DNA of 64,000 nucleotides, from the NCBI RefSeq assembly GCF_000484635.1, contig NZ_AXVM01000006.1:124001-188000 (forward strand), given 5' to 3'. The stretch is from Comamonas badia DSM 17552. Lineage in GTDB: Bacteria > Pseudomonadota > Gammaproteobacteria > Burkholderiales > Burkholderiaceae_C. Position numbers and translations under genes: made by a program. Below, piece by piece: positions 34,527 through 44,169 of this stretch. Under the pieces are notes generated by a model, which did not search any database, was not told where the DNA came from, and worked only from the letters and a program-made list of their open reading frames with translations. Position 1 is the first letter of the stretch. Each line of letters begins with the position of its first letter.

Positions 34527-36959
34527 TCAGCCGCGCAGCGTGTGCCTGAGTGTCGCCAGGGTGCGAAATTCATCCGCGGGAAGCGCCGGGGAACACAGGA
34601 ACCCCTGGTAATAGGCGCAAGGCATTTGCCGCAAGGCCTGGCGCTGGGCCTCGGTCTCCACACCCTCGGCCAGCACCTTCATCTGCAGGGCGCTGCCCAT
34701 GCTCGTGATGGCCTGGACGATCGCCCGATCGCCCTCATCCTGCGGCAAGCCGCGCACAAAGGATTGGTCAATCTTGAGCTTGTGGATCTTCAGGCGCTTG
34801 AGGTAGGCCAGGCTGGAGTAGCCGGTGCCGAAATCATCGATGGCCAGCGACACGCCCATCGCAGCCAGGGCGGCGATGCGCGCCTCCATTTCCTCGACGT
34901 CGTTGAGCAGCACGCTTTCGGTCAGCTCCAGTTCCAGCAGGTGCGGCGCCAGCCCGTGGCGTGCCAGCAGGGAAGTGACCCGCTCGATGAAGCCGGCCTG
35001 CCGGAACTCGATGGCCGAGACATTCACCGCCACGCTGAGCTGCTCGCCCGCCGCCGCCCACTGCGCGGCGTCATCGATCGCCCTGTCCATGACCCAGGCG
35101 CCCAGCGTGGCGATATAGCCGGTCTCTTCCGCCAGGGGAATGAACTGGGATGGGGGCACCGCCCCGAGCTCGGGATCGGTCCAGCGTACCAGCGCCTCGG
35201 CCCCCACGATGGCGCCGCTTTCCAGGTCAACCTGCGGCTGGTAATGCACCGCCATATGCCCCTGCTGCAAAGCCTGGCGCAGCGCATGCTCTAGCTTCAT
35301 GCGCGGCAGCAGATCGGCGCTCATGCGTGGCTGGTAGAAACCAAAGCTGCCTCGGCCGCGCTCCTTGACACGGTTCATAGCGGCATCCGCCTGGCTGATG
35401 AGTTCGTCTACCGTGCGCGCATCCTGCGGAAACAGCGTCAGGCCGATGCTGCACTGCAGGGACAGCGTCATATCATCCACCACACACGGGCGCGCAACCG
35501 CCTCCATCACGCGCCGCGCCACCGCCTCCGCGCCTCCCGCGTTGGCCGCATGCAGATAGACGACGAATTCGTCGCCGCCGATGCGGCAGAGCATGTCCGA
35601 ATGGTGCAGACAATCCTGCAGCCGATGCGCCACCACGCGCAAGGCCCGGTCGCCAAACGGATGGCCAAGGGAATCGTTGATGTTCCTGAACCGATCCAGA
35701 TCGAGCAGCATGATGGCAAAGCCCGTGCCGCTGCCCTGGGCCTCGTCAATCGCCTGCGAGACCCGCTGCCCGAACGAAAGCCGGTTGGGCAAGCCCGTCA
35801 GCACATCACGATAGGCAAGCTCCTCGACGCGCCTCTCGGCCGCATGCTGCGGCGTCAGGTCCTGCATGAAGCCAATCGACTGCGTGAGCGCGCCAGCGGC
35901 ATCGCGCAGCGCCACCCATGACAGCCGCACCACCGTGGTGCCGGCACCCGGACGGGGCAGAAAAAGCTCGCCTTCCCACACATTGCCCTGGCTCCAGGCT
36001 TGACGCACCTGCTCCATCAGCCGTCCGCGTTCAGGCAGCGCGCTGAGGAACTGCAGCACAGGAACGCCCACCACCGCAGCGCTGTCCGTCAGCCACAGCT
36101 GTTCGCAACTGGGATTGACCCGAACCACCACGCCGGCTTGATCGGCCACAAAAATGGCATCCAGGCTGGATTCGAAGGCTTGCGCCGCCAGGCGCAGCTC
36201 GGCTTGCTGCCGCACCTGCAGCGTGATATCGCGGAACGTGAACACGCGACCGCTGGGATGACCGTTGGTCCATTGCGGCACCGCGCGCCGCTCCAGCACC
36301 GTGCCATCAGCCAGATGCAGCACATCGCGCGCCTCATGCATCGGGTCCTGCGCGAGCGCGCTCAGGCGCTCTCCATAGGCCGCCGGATCCTGTACCAGCG
36401 ATTGCATGTGTGCGGCGATCGCGGCGTCATTGCGCTGAATCAGCAAGCTCCGGGGCAACTGCCATATCCTTGCCCAGGCGTGGTTGAAAGCGCGAATGCC
36501 GCCTTGCAGATCGCAGCTGAGCATCCCATCGGCCGCAGCGTCCAAGGTTGAACCCAACTGCGCAATCTGACCCAGCAATGCGCGCTCCGCCGCTTCCTCG
36601 CGCGAACAATCGCGCATCGTCATGAGCAGCAAATCCTGCGTCCCCTCGCCACGCAGCGCCGTGACATGGCGATCCACCGCAATCAGCTCGTCGCGGCCGG
36701 CCTGCTGGACGCTGGAGCGCGACGCAATCCCGAGCGCAAGGTCCTGGACGCTCTGGCCCCAGAATATCTGGTCTTCCGGCGTGCACGCGAGCTCCAGCAC
36801 CAGGCTGCCAACCATGGCCTGGGGATCGCGGCCCACCAGACGGCCAGCGCCCGCATTGGCGTGGACGATGCGCAGCGAGGGACCATGCACCAGCCATGCC
36901 GCCAGGTCCAGGGCATCCGCCACGGACTTCCAGGTGACCAAGGCAGCCTGAGCGGTCAT
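34527..36959 (-). CDS. PAS-PAS-GGDEF-EAL c-di-GMP turnover protein
   Basis: 810 aa, soluble. N-terminal PAS-like regions at about 15-120, 135-250 and 255-375 (LRIVHANAGAGRLVGRDPQA; ESSLDAIFVADQAGVVVRVN), then GGDEF (YRDVLTGLPNRLSF, intact IGGDEFVVYL) and EAL (GAEALVRW, ELTESVLLNDVEEME, DDFGTGYSSLAYLKRL). Both catalytic signatures are intact, so it may make and break c-di-GMP, with the PAS part sensing a signal. It overlaps the HD-GYP gene by four bases, forming a coupled pair. Confidence 0.95.
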   Translation of the reverse strand: MTAQAALVTWKSVADALDLAAWLVHGPSLRIVHANAGAGRLVGRDPQAMVGSLVLELACTPEDQIFWGQSVQDLALGIASRSSVQQAGRDELIAVDRHVTALRGEGTQDLLLMTMRDCSREEAAERALLGQIAQLGSTLDAAADGMLSCDLQGGIRAFNHAWARIWQLPRSLLIQRNDAAIAAHMQSLVQDPAAYGERLSALAQDPMHEARDVLHLADGTVLERRAVPQWTNGHPSGRVFTFRDITLQVRQQAELRLAAQAFESSLDAIFVADQAGVVVRVNPSCEQLWLTDSAAVVGVPVLQFLSALPERGRLMEQVRQAWSQGNVWEGELFLPRPGAGTTVVRLSWVALRDAAGALTQSIGFMQDLTPQHAAERRVEELAYRDVLTGLPNRLSFGQRVSQAIDEAQGSGTGFAIMLLDLDRFRNINDSLGHPFGDRALRVVAHRLQDCLHHSDMLCRIGGDEFVVYLHAANAGGAEAVARRVMEAVARPCVVDDMTLSLQCSIGLTLFPQDARTVDELISQADAAMNRVKERGRGSFGFYQPRMSADLLPRMKLEHALRQALQQGHMAVHYQPQVDLESGAIVGAEALVRWTDPELGAVPPSQFIPLAEETGYIATLGAWVMDRAIDDAAQWAAAGEQLSVAVNVSAIEFRQAGFIERVTSLLARHGLAPHLLELELTESVLLNDVEEMEARIAALAAMGVSLAIDDFGTGYSSLAYLKRLKIHKLKIDQSFVRGLPQDEGDRAIVQAITSMGSALQMKVLAEGVETEAQRQALRQMPCAYYQGFLCSPALPADEFRTLATLRHTLRG

Positions 36960-38263
36960 GCCACCCCCTCCCGCACCGTATCAACGGGCTGCACGCGATC
37001 GAAGAAGTAGCACAGCTGCTGACCCGGCAAGAAAAATTCAAGCGCCTCATCCGACAAGGCATCGAACTTCACGCTACGGCGTATTCCCTGCTCCTGATGA
37101 CTGCCAAGATCGACGACCCGCGCGTCACGCCGCGACACACCCACCACAAACGGCAGCACATGGGGCCGCAGCGGGGACTGTGAATTACTGGCAACCACGC
37201 GCGCATAGCGCCCGTCGTTGAGCTGCACCAGCGAGCCCGGCGGATACACCCCCATCAGGCGAATGAAGGCAGCCAGCACCGTCGTGGCATCAAAGCGTTT
37301 GCGCTCCTGCGCGAACAGCCGCGCCAAAGCCTCATGCGGCGTGTGGGACGATTCGCCGTGCAGGGGGTTGCAGAGCCGGTCATAACGGTTGACCAGCGCC
37401 AGGATTTTCCCGAACTGGCCCATCTGCGCCGCCTCGACCCGCCGCGGATAGCCGCTGCCATCCGCCATCTCGTGGTGCTGCCCTATGGCAAGCAGGACAT
37501 CGGCACCAAACCCCATGCGCTGTGCCAATGCAACCGAGCGAATCACATGTTCTTCATAGATCCGCTTGTCACTCGCCGACAGCGGGGCACCCGGTTGCGC
37601 AATGTGCGCCGGCAAGTGAATCTTGCCGATGTCGTGCAGCAGTCCGGCCGCCGCCAGATGCTCCAGGGCCTGCGCCCCCAGGCCGAGAGCCCGCCCCAGG
37701 AGCAGGGACAGCACCATCACATTGACGCAATGGTTGCCCTGGTGCTGACCGATGATGCCCGTCAGCAAATGCACGGTGTAGTTTTCCGATTGCAGCAACT
37801 CTGCCACATCCGCCCGCGCCAGCGCCTCGACCTGAGCACGCGCGGCGACGGGGGCGGAATCCACCGTCTCCGCCACCTCCGCATAAAGCGACGCCGCCTG
37901 GTTGAAGCGTGTCCGGCACCTGGCCTGCACGACTTCATGGCGATCGGGAGAATCCAGCATCGGCTCCAGGGTTTCGGCGTCCTGCTGCGCGCCAGCAGCC
38001 GAAGATGGCCCCGCCTGCATCGGCAACGAAGCATCGTCGGGTGCCGGACGCTCGTCCGAATCCACCACCAGACTCTTGGACGGCACGTAACGCAACTGGG
38101 TCACCCCCAGGCCGCGCAATATCTGAATCTGCTCCACGGAAGCAATGCGAAAGTTGCTCGTCGGGAACGGATGGTTCATCCAGCCCATTTCGAGCTGGAT
38201 GAACATGCCCACGCGGAGCCTTTCGATATCGACCAGAACAGAAGGTGGAGGCACAGTCTGCAC
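36956..38263 (-). CDS. HD-GYP domain c-di-GMP phosphodiesterase
   Basis: 435 aa. N-terminal DUF3391-like region (LRVGMFIQLEMGWMNHPFPT), then the HD-GYP domain with HDIGKIHLP and the downstream variant HHEMADGSGYPR, in which the HHExxDGxGYP signature is kept apart from the gap in spacing. HD-GYP proteins hydrolyse c-di-GMP to GMP at a metal site. Start is GTG 38263, as the family N-terminus begins there; no strong Shine-Dalgarno seen. Translationally coupled to the GGDEF-EAL gene downstream. Confidence 0.92.
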   Translation of the reverse strand: MQTVPPPSVLVDIERLRVGMFIQLEMGWMNHPFPTSNFRIASVEQIQILRGLGVTQLRYVPSKSLVVDSDERPAPDDASLPMQAGPSSAAGAQQDAETLEPMLDSPDRHEVVQARCRTRFNQAASLYAEVAETVDSAPVAARAQVEALARADVAELLQSENYTVHLLTGIIGQHQGNHCVNVMVLSLLLGRALGLGAQALEHLAAAGLLHDIGKIHLPAHIAQPGAPLSASDKRIYEEHVIRSVALAQRMGFGADVLLAIGQHHEMADGSGYPRRVEAAQMGQFGKILALVNRYDRLCNPLHGESSHTPHEALARLFAQERKRFDATTVLAAFIRLMGVYPPGSLVQLNDGRYARVVASNSQSPLRPHVLPFVVGVSRRDARVVDLGSHQEQGIRRSVKFDALSDEALEFFLPGQQLCYFFDRVQPVDTVREGVA

Positions 38264-38403
38264 CGCACACGTAAGTGCCGCGGATGAATGGTTGTTTACG
38301 TTGGATTATCGGCAGCCAGTGCTACCAGTTAACTGTTGAATTGAGGGGTAAACAACGGTGAAACCATATGAAATCAGAAAACGCGATCGAAAAAATCTAC
38401 CAA

Positions 38404-38720
38404 GAAAACCCTGCTCGGCAGCCGCGCCACGCTGAAGCCAGAGCCGTGTTCACGCGCAAGGTACTCGTGGGCCAGTTGCGGGCCAAAGCCGGCGTAATGC
38501 GTGCGCACCAGCTGCACGTAGTGCGCCTGCTGCGCCTCGTCGATGCGCCGGTTGCTGGGCTGCCTGCGATTGCGTCAGTCCCTCATGCTGCAGGCGTTTG
38601 AGCACCTGCAGACGCTGCACTTCCTTGTGACTCATCAGCTTGTCCTGTGCCTGCACCTGCGTCCTCCAACAGCATCGAAGGGGACACTTCTACTTGGGGC
38701 AAAGGGGACATTACTGTCTT
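38404..38720 (-). pseudogene. remnant of an ISNCY-like transposase
   Basis: An ATG at 38635 opens MSHKEVQRLQVLKRLQHEGL-TQSQAA, the HTH start of ISNCY transposases. The reading then jumps: in another frame the strand continues SNRRIDEAQQAHYVQLVRTH and AGFGPQLAHEYLARE before it is lost near 38404. The part between the HTH and SNRRI is missing, so there was an internal deletion and frame loss. Direct GGGGACA motifs at 38680-38710 may be remains of the element's end. Surrounding sequence from 38264 to 38403 shows no gene. Confidence 0.6.
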
Positions 38721-38782
38721 GGGGCCACACACCCAATGCCTTGCCCAATGCCTTGCAGCCCATGCCCTACACTGGCACCCCC

Positions 38783-40072
38783 ATGCCGTCACTGCTCTCT
38801 CCTTCGCTGCTGTTCACCTACCTGTTCGCCGCGGCGCTCGTCGCCGGGCTGCTGCTCAAGGTCTGGCTTGCCAGTCGCCAGATACGATCGGTGGCGCGGC
38901 ACCAGGGCGAAGTGCCGGCGGCGTTCGCCGGCCACATCAGCCTGGCGGCCCATCGGCGTGCGGCGGGCTACACCATTGCCAAGACACGCCTGGGCCTGCA
39001 GGAGCTGGCCGTCGGAAGCTGCGTGCTGCTGGGCTGGACGCTGCTGGGCGGCCTGAATGCGCTCAACCAGGCACTGCTCGGCTGGCTGGGCGGCGGCATG
39101 TGGCAGCAGCTGGCGCTGCTTGCGTGCTTCGCCCTGATCGGCGGGCTCATCGACCTGCCCTTGGGCTGGTACAAGACTTTCGTGGTCGAGCAGCGCTGGG
39201 GCTTCAACCAGATGACGCCGGGGCTGTGGCTTTCGGACCTCGCCAAATCGACGCTGGTGGGCGCGCTGATCGGTCTGCCGCTGGCCGCGCTGATTCTCTG
39301 GCTCATGCGGGCGGCGGGCACGCTGTGGTGGCTCTGGGCCTGGGGCGTGCTGGTGGCCTTCAATCTGGTGATGATGGTGGCCTATCCGCTGTGGATCGCA
39401 CCGCTGTTCAACCGCTTCCAGCCGCTGGAAGACGAAAGTCTCAAGAGCCGCATCGCGGCACTGATGCAGCGCTGCGGTTTCAAGGCCAGCGGCTTTTTCG
39501 TCATGGACGGCAGCCGGCGCAGTGCGCACGCCAATGCCTATTTCACCGGGCTGGGTCGCGCCAAGCGGGTGGTGTTCTTCGACACGCTGCTCAAGCAGCT
39601 CTCGCCCGACGAGGTGCAGGCGGTGCTGGCGCACGAGCTCGGACACTTCAAGCACAAGCATGTGCTGCGCCGCATGGTCGGCCTGTTCGTCATCAGCCTG
39701 CTCGGCTTCGCGCTGCTGGGCTGGCTGTGCACGCGCGCCTGGTTCTACACCGGCCTGGGCGTGCAGCCCAACCTGACGCTCGATGGCAGCGCGCCCAACG
39801 ACGCGCTGGCGCTGCTGCTGTTCATGCTGGCGCTGCCGGTGTTCACCGTCTTCGTCACGCCGCTGCTGGCCCAGCTCTCGCGCCGCGACGAGTTCCAGGC
39901 CGATGCCTATGCGGCGGCGCAGGCCAGCCGCGACGACTTGCGCAGCGCGCTGCTCAAGCTCTACCAGGACAACGCCTCCACGCTCACGCCCGACCCGGTG
40001 TACGCTTCGTTCTATTACTCCCACCCACCGGCCAGCGAGCGTCTGGCACATCTCGCACCGGCAACACCATGA
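38783..40072 (+). CDS. M48 family metallopeptidase (Ste24/CAAX protease-like)
   Basis: 429 aa. Several membrane helices, an N-terminal Ste24-type region (RWGFNQMTPGLWLSDLAKS), the zinc motif AHELGHFKHKHV and the downstream ligand Glu in RRDEFQADAYAA. An integral inner-membrane zinc protease probably for membrane-protein quality control. The start at 38783 was taken; ATG 38762 is also possible, and an in-frame extension to 38543 crosses the transposase remnant and is rejected. The stop overlaps the next gene (ATGA). Confidence 0.92.
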   Translation: MPSLLSPSLLFTYLFAAALVAGLLLKVWLASRQIRSVARHQGEVPAAFAGHISLAAHRRAAGYTIAKTRLGLQELAVGSCVLLGWTLLGGLNALNQALLGWLGGGMWQQLALLACFALIGGLIDLPLGWYKTFVVEQRWGFNQMTPGLWLSDLAKSTLVGALIGLPLAALILWLMRAAGTLWWLWAWGVLVAFNLVMMVAYPLWIAPLFNRFQPLEDESLKSRIAALMQRCGFKASGFFVMDGSRRSAHANAYFTGLGRAKRVVFFDTLLKQLSPDEVQAVLAHELGHFKHKHVLRRMVGLFVISLLGFALLGWLCTRAWFYTGLGVQPNLTLDGSAPNDALALLLFMLALPVFTVFVTPLLAQLSRRDEFQADAYAAAQASRDDLRSALLKLYQDNASTLTPDPVYASFYYSHPPASERLAHLAPATP

Positions 40073-40404
40073 CGTCTTCTTTCCCTAAAAAGGACTGGTC
40101 AGCGCAGACCAGGCGTGCGCTGACAGCTACGGAAATCGTAACGCAGCTGGCAGATCTGAGCGGCTGGGCACTGCAAGGCGACGGCGCGCAGGTGGCGATT
40201 GCCAAGACCTACCACTTCGCCAACTACTTCGAGACCATGGCCTTCGTCAACGCCATCGCCTTCATCGCGCATGCGCAGGACCACCATCCTGACCTTTCCG
40301 TGCACTACAACCGCTGCGTCGTGTGCTTGAACACGCACGATGTCGGCGGCATTTCGGCGACCGACATCGCGTGCGCCCGCCAGATGGACGCCCTGCTCAC
40401 GTGA
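40069..40404 (+). CDS. phhB: 4a-hydroxytetrahydrobiopterin (pterin-4a-carbinolamine) dehydratase
   Basis: 111 aa. Typical PCD pattern: LTATEIVTQLADLSGWALQG, YHFANYFETMAFVNAIAFIA and the active-site HHPDLSVHYNRCVV with T-H-DVGG near the end. It recycles oxidised tetrahydropterin from aromatic hydroxylases. Coupled by overlap to the M48 protease gene and to rsgA, an arrangement common in Comamonadaceae. Confidence 0.93.
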   Translation: MTSSFPKKDWSAQTRRALTATEIVTQLADLSGWALQGDGAQVAIAKTYHFANYFETMAFVNAIAFIAHAQDHHPDLSVHYNRCVVCLNTHDVGGISATDIACARQMDALLT

Positions 40405-41342
40405 CTGCCGCGCCCGGCCTGGTGGTGGCCGCGCACGGCCGCCACTGCGTCGTGGAGACGCCCGACGGCGAGCGGCGCATCTGCCACCCGCGCGGCAAGA
40501 AAAGCCAGGCCGTGGTCGGGGATCAAGTGCTCTGGCAAAGTGCCCGCCATGGGGACGGTGAAGGCACGGTGGAGCAGGTACTCGAACGCCGCAACCTGCT
40601 CTACCGCCAGGACGAGGTACGCAGCAAATCGTTCGCCGCCAACCTCGATCAGGTGCTGATCCTGCTGGCCGCGGAACCGGTGTTTTCCGAAAGCCTGCTG
40701 GCGCGCGCGCTGATCGCCTGCGAGGCGGCCGGCGTCACGCCGCTGATCGCGCTCAACAAAAGCGATCTGGTCACGCCATTCGCCAGCGCCTGGGAGCGGC
40801 TCTGGCCCTACCGCCACATGGGCGGCGATGGCCAGGGCGCGCACCACTACCGCGTGCTGCCGCTTTCGCTCACGCAGTCGGGCGCGGTCGATCGCGGCGC
40901 CCTGCTGGCGCTGCTCGCGGACAAGACCACGCTGGTGCTCGGCCCTTCGGGCGTGGGCAAGAGCACGCTGGTGAATCTGCTCGTGCCGGGCGCGGCGGCG
41001 CAGACGGGCGAGATCTCGCAGGCCCTCGGCTCGGGCAGGCACACCACCACCACCACCACGCTGTACTGGCTGGAGGACGCGCGGCGCAGCGCGCTGATCG
41101 ATTCGCCGGGCTTTCAGTCCTTCGGTCTGAACCACATCGCAGCCACGGATCTTGCGCGGCTGATGCCTGACATGGCCTTGCACCTGGGGGGCTGCCGCTT
41201 CTACAACTGCACCCACCTGCATGAGCCCGGCTGCGCGGTGCTGGCGCAGGTGGCGGAGGGGCGGGCGCCCGGCCTCATCAGCCCGCCGCGCCATCGCATC
41301 TACCGCGAATTGTTCGCAGAGCTGAGCACACGGCCCTATTGA
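40401..41342 (+). CDS. rsgA: ribosome small subunit-dependent GTPase RsgA
   Basis: 313 aa. Circularly permuted GTPase order: LNKSDL (G4), then [14 protein letters not shown] (G1) and [10 protein letters not shown] (G3), followed by the Zn-binding [16 protein letters not shown]. An OB-like N-terminus ([20 protein letters not shown]) contacts the ribosome. It acts in late 30S subunit maturation. GTG start overlaps the PCD stop; the longer frame from 40323 lies inside PCD. Confidence 0.95.
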   Translation: MTAAPGLVVAAHGRHCVVETPDGERRICHPRGKKSQAVVGDQVLWQSARHGDGEGTVEQVLERRNLLYRQDEVRSKSFAANLDQVLILLAAEPVFSESLLARALIACEAAGVTPLIALNKSDLVTPFASAWERLWPYRHMGGDGQGAHHYRVLPLSLTQSGAVDRGALLALLADKTTLVLGPSGVGKSTLVNLLVPGAAAQTGEISQALGSGRHTTTTTTLYWLEDARRSALIDSPGFQSFGLNHIAATDLARLMPDMALHLGGCRFYNCTHLHEPGCAVLAQVAEGRAPGLISPPRHRIYRELFAELSTRPY

Positions 41343-41484
41343 CAGGGACAGCGGTACGCCGGGCGCGAACGTGCCATTGCCTATCGCCGCGATCAAGAAT
41401 ACTCAAACACCAGGCACACGATTTTTCTTACGATGCTCCCATCGGTTTCGCCGATCTTTGCAAACCCTTCTGTTGGAGCATCTC

Positions 41485-43014
41485 ATGCAGGATAAATCCC
41501 CCAAGTGCCCCGTGACCCACCTGACGACCGACTTCGGCGCCCCCGTGGTCAGCAACCGCGACAGCCTGACCGCCGGCCCGCGCGGCCCGCTGCTGGCGCA
41601 GGACAACTGGCTGAATGAAAAACTGGCCGGCTTCGTGCGCGAGGTGATCCCCGAGCGCCGCATGCACGCCAAGGGCTCGGGCGCGTTCGGCACCTTCACC
41701 GTGACCAAGGACATCACCCAATACAGCCGCGCCAAAATCTTCGAGAAGGTGGGCAAGCAGACCGAGATGTTCGCCCGCTTCACCACCGTGGCCGGCGAGC
41801 GCGGCGCGGCCGACGCCGAGCGCGACATCCGCGGCTTTGCCCTCAAGTTCTACACCGAAGAGGGCAACTGGGACATGGTGGGCAACAACACGCCGGTGTT
41901 CTTCATGCGCGACCCGCGCCAGTTCCCCGACCTGAACAAGGCCGTCAAGCGCGACCCGCGCACCAATCTGCGCTCGGCCAGCAACAACTGGGACTACTGG
42001 ACGCTGATCCCCGAGGCCCTGCACCAGGTCACCGTGGTGATGAGCGACCGCGGCATCCCGGCCAGCTACCGCCACATGCATGGCTTCTCGTCGCACACCT
42101 ACAGCTTCTGGAACCATGCGGGCGAGCGCTTCTGGGTCAAGATGCACTTCAAGACCCAGCAGGGCATCCAAAACCTGACGGACGCCGAGGCCGAGGCCCT
42201 GGTCGGCAAGGACAGAGAGAGCAGCCAGCGCGACCTGTACGAGGCCATAGCGCGCGGCGACTTCCCGAAGTGGACGATGTACGTGCAGGTCATGCCGGAG
42301 GCGGACGCCGAGAAGGTGCCCTACCACCCCTTCGACCTCACCAAGGTCTGGCCGCATGGCGACTACCCGCTGATCGAGGTCGGCGTGTTCGAGCTGAACA
42401 AGAACCCCGAGAACTTCTTCCTCGACGTGGAGCAATCGGCGTTCTCGCCCAGCAACCTGGTGCCCGGCATCGGCGCCTCGCCCGACCGCATGCTGCAGGC
42501 GCGCCTATTCAACTACGCCGACGCGCAGCGCTACCGCCTGGGCGCCAACTACCAGCAGATCCCGGTCAACCAGGCGCGCTGCCCGGTGCACAGCAACCAC
42601 CGCGACGGCCAGGGCCGGGTGGACGGCAACTACGGCGGCCTGCCGCACTACGAGCCGAACAGCTTCGGCCAGTGGCAGGCGCAGCCGCAGTTTGAAGAGC
42701 CGCCGCTCAAGATCAACGGCGACGCCAAGCACTGGAGCTACCACCAGGACGACAGCAACTACTTCCAGCAGCCGGGCAACCTGTTCCGCCTGATGACGGA
42801 TGCACAGAAAGAAGCGCTGTTCGGCAACACCGGCCGCGCCATGGGCGACGCGCCCGAGTTCGTCAAATTCCGCCACATCCGCAACTGCAACGCGGCCGAC
42901 CCGGCCTACGGCGCGGGCGTGGCCAAGGCGCTGGGGCTGGACTTGAAAAAGGCGCTGGCGTCGAAGAAGGACGATCCGATGAACGGCAACCCGCTGGTGG
43001 CGCTACCGGTTTGA
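41485..43014 (+). CDS. monofunctional heme catalase (clade 3-like, KatA/KatB type)
   Basis: 509 aa. Conserved active-site His in [16 protein letters not shown], Asn in [11 protein letters not shown], and proximal heme Tyr in [14 protein letters not shown]; also [13 protein letters not shown]. Decomposes H2O2 in the cytoplasm. ATG 41485 follows GGAG. Convergent with hisC with the 3' ends overlapping by 12 bp. Upstream 142 bp intergenic region shows no clear OxyR site that I can certify. Confidence 0.96.
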   Translation: MQDKSPKCPVTHLTTDFGAPVVSNRDSLTAGPRGPLLAQDNWLNEKLAGFVREVIPERRMHAKGSGAFGTFTVTKDITQYSRAKIFEKVGKQTEMFARFTTVAGERGAADAERDIRGFALKFYTEEGNWDMVGNNTPVFFMRDPRQFPDLNKAVKRDPRTNLRSASNNWDYWTLIPEALHQVTVVMSDRGIPASYRHMHGFSSHTYSFWNHAGERFWVKMHFKTQQGIQNLTDAEAEALVGKDRESSQRDLYEAIARGDFPKWTMYVQVMPEADAEKVPYHPFDLTKVWPHGDYPLIEVGVFELNKNPENFFLDVEQSAFSPSNLVPGIGASPDRMLQARLFNYADAQRYRLGANYQQIPVNQARCPVHSNHRDGQGRVDGNYGGLPHYEPNSFGQWQAQPQFEEPPLKINGDAKHWSYHQDDSNYFQQPGNLFRLMTDAQKEALFGNTGRAMGDAPEFVKFRHIRNCNAADPAYGAGVAKALGLDLKKALASKKDDPMNGNPLVALPV

Positions 43015-44097
43015 CGCCAGGATGGCCGCCACCGCCCGCACCAGCGCATCGCACTGCGCGGGCGTGCCCACGCTGATGCGCAGGTAGGGCGCAATACGCT
43101 CGGGCCGCGCGAAGTGGCGCACCAGCACCGCGCGCTCGCGCAGCAGCGCGGCCAGTTGCGCGCCGTCGCGCCCCGGATGGCGCGCGAAAAGGAAATTGGC
43201 CTGCGAGGGCAGTACCTCGAAGCCCAGCTCCTGGAGAGCGCGCGCCAGACCGTCGCGGTTGTGCATCACGGCGTGGCGGGTTGCGTCGAAATACGCCACG
43301 TCCTGCACGGCAGCGCACGCGCCGGCCTGGGCCAGGCGGTCCAGCGGGTAGGAGTTGAAGCTGTCCTTCACGCGTGTGAGCGCGTCGATCAGCGGCGGCG
43401 CCCCGAAGGCCGCGCCCACCCGCAGCCCGGCGAGCGAGCGCGACTTGGACAGCGTGTGCACCACCAGCAGGTTGGGATGGCGTGCAATGAGCCCCACGGC
43501 GCTCTCGCCGCCGAAATCCACATAGGCTTCATCGACCAGCACCACGCGCTGCGGGCAAGCCGCCAGCAGCCGCTCGATCTGCGCCAGCGGCAAACCCATG
43601 CCCGTGGGCGCGTTCGGGTTGGCCAGCACGATGCCTGCGCACGGCCCTTGCGCAGCACGCGCGGCCAAGGCGCCCACATCGACCGCCAGCCCGGCATCGA
43701 GTGGCTGCAGCTCGGCGCCGATGCCCCACAGCCCGCAGTACACGCGGTAGAAGCTGTAGGTGATATCGGGCATCAGAAGCCGCTCGCCCGCATGCTGGAA
43801 GAATGCGAAGAAGGCATGCGCCAGCACTTCGTCCGAGCCGTTGCCGACAAAGACCTGATCCGTCTGCAACCCATGGGCTGCCGCCAGCGCCTCGCGCAGC
43901 GCGAGCGATTGCGGATCAGGGTAGAGCTGCAGGCCCTCGCGTGCGGCCGCCTCCACGGCCGCGATGGCGCGCGGCGACGGCGGATAGGGGTTCTCGTTGG
44001 TGTTGAGCTTCACCAGGCCCGCGATGCGCGGCTGCTCGCCGGGCACATAAGGTTCGAGCCGCTCCACGACGGGGCTGCACAGCGAAGGGATGGACAT
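43003..44097 (-). CDS. hisC: histidinol-phosphate aminotransferase HisC
   Basis: 364 aa. Class I/II PLP fold: [50 protein letters not shown], and PLP lysine in [18 protein letters not shown]. Catalyses transamination in histidine synthesis. Start ATG 44097 has an AGGAA box; the frame extends seven codons to 44118, inside a copy of the intergenic repeat. Away from other his genes in this window, so it may be a second or scattered copy. Confidence 0.92.
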   Translation of the reverse strand: MSIPSLCSPVVERLEPYVPGEQPRIAGLVKLNTNENPYPPSPRAIAAVEAAAREGLQLYPDPQSLALREALAAAHGLQTDQVFVGNGSDEVLAHAFFAFFQHAGERLLMPDITYSFYRVYCGLWGIGAELQPLDAGLAVDVGALAARAAQGPCAGIVLANPNAPTGMGLPLAQIERLLAACPQRVVLVDEAYVDFGGESAVGLIARHPNLLVVHTLSKSRSLAGLRVGAAFGAPPLIDALTRVKDSFNSYPLDRLAQAGACAAVQDVAYFDATRHAVMHNRDGLARALQELGFEVLPSQANFLFARHPGRDGAQLAALLRERAVLVRHFARPERIAPYLRISVGTPAQCDALVRAVAAILASNR

Positions 44098-44115
44098 GCG
44101 GGAAATTCCTGTTTT

Positions 44116-44153
44116 CATAGCTTACAGCGCTTGCTGCATAAGCGCTTGAGACT
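44116..44153. repeat. Comamonadaceae-type short intergenic repeat, copy 2
   Basis: CATAGCTTACAGCGCTTGCT followed by GCATAAGCGCTTGAGACTG. Contains the GCTTNCTGCATAAGCG core and flanking inverted symmetry (AGCGCTT...AAGCGCT). Confidence 0.7.
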
Positions 44154-44169
44154 GTTTTTTCTTATATTT

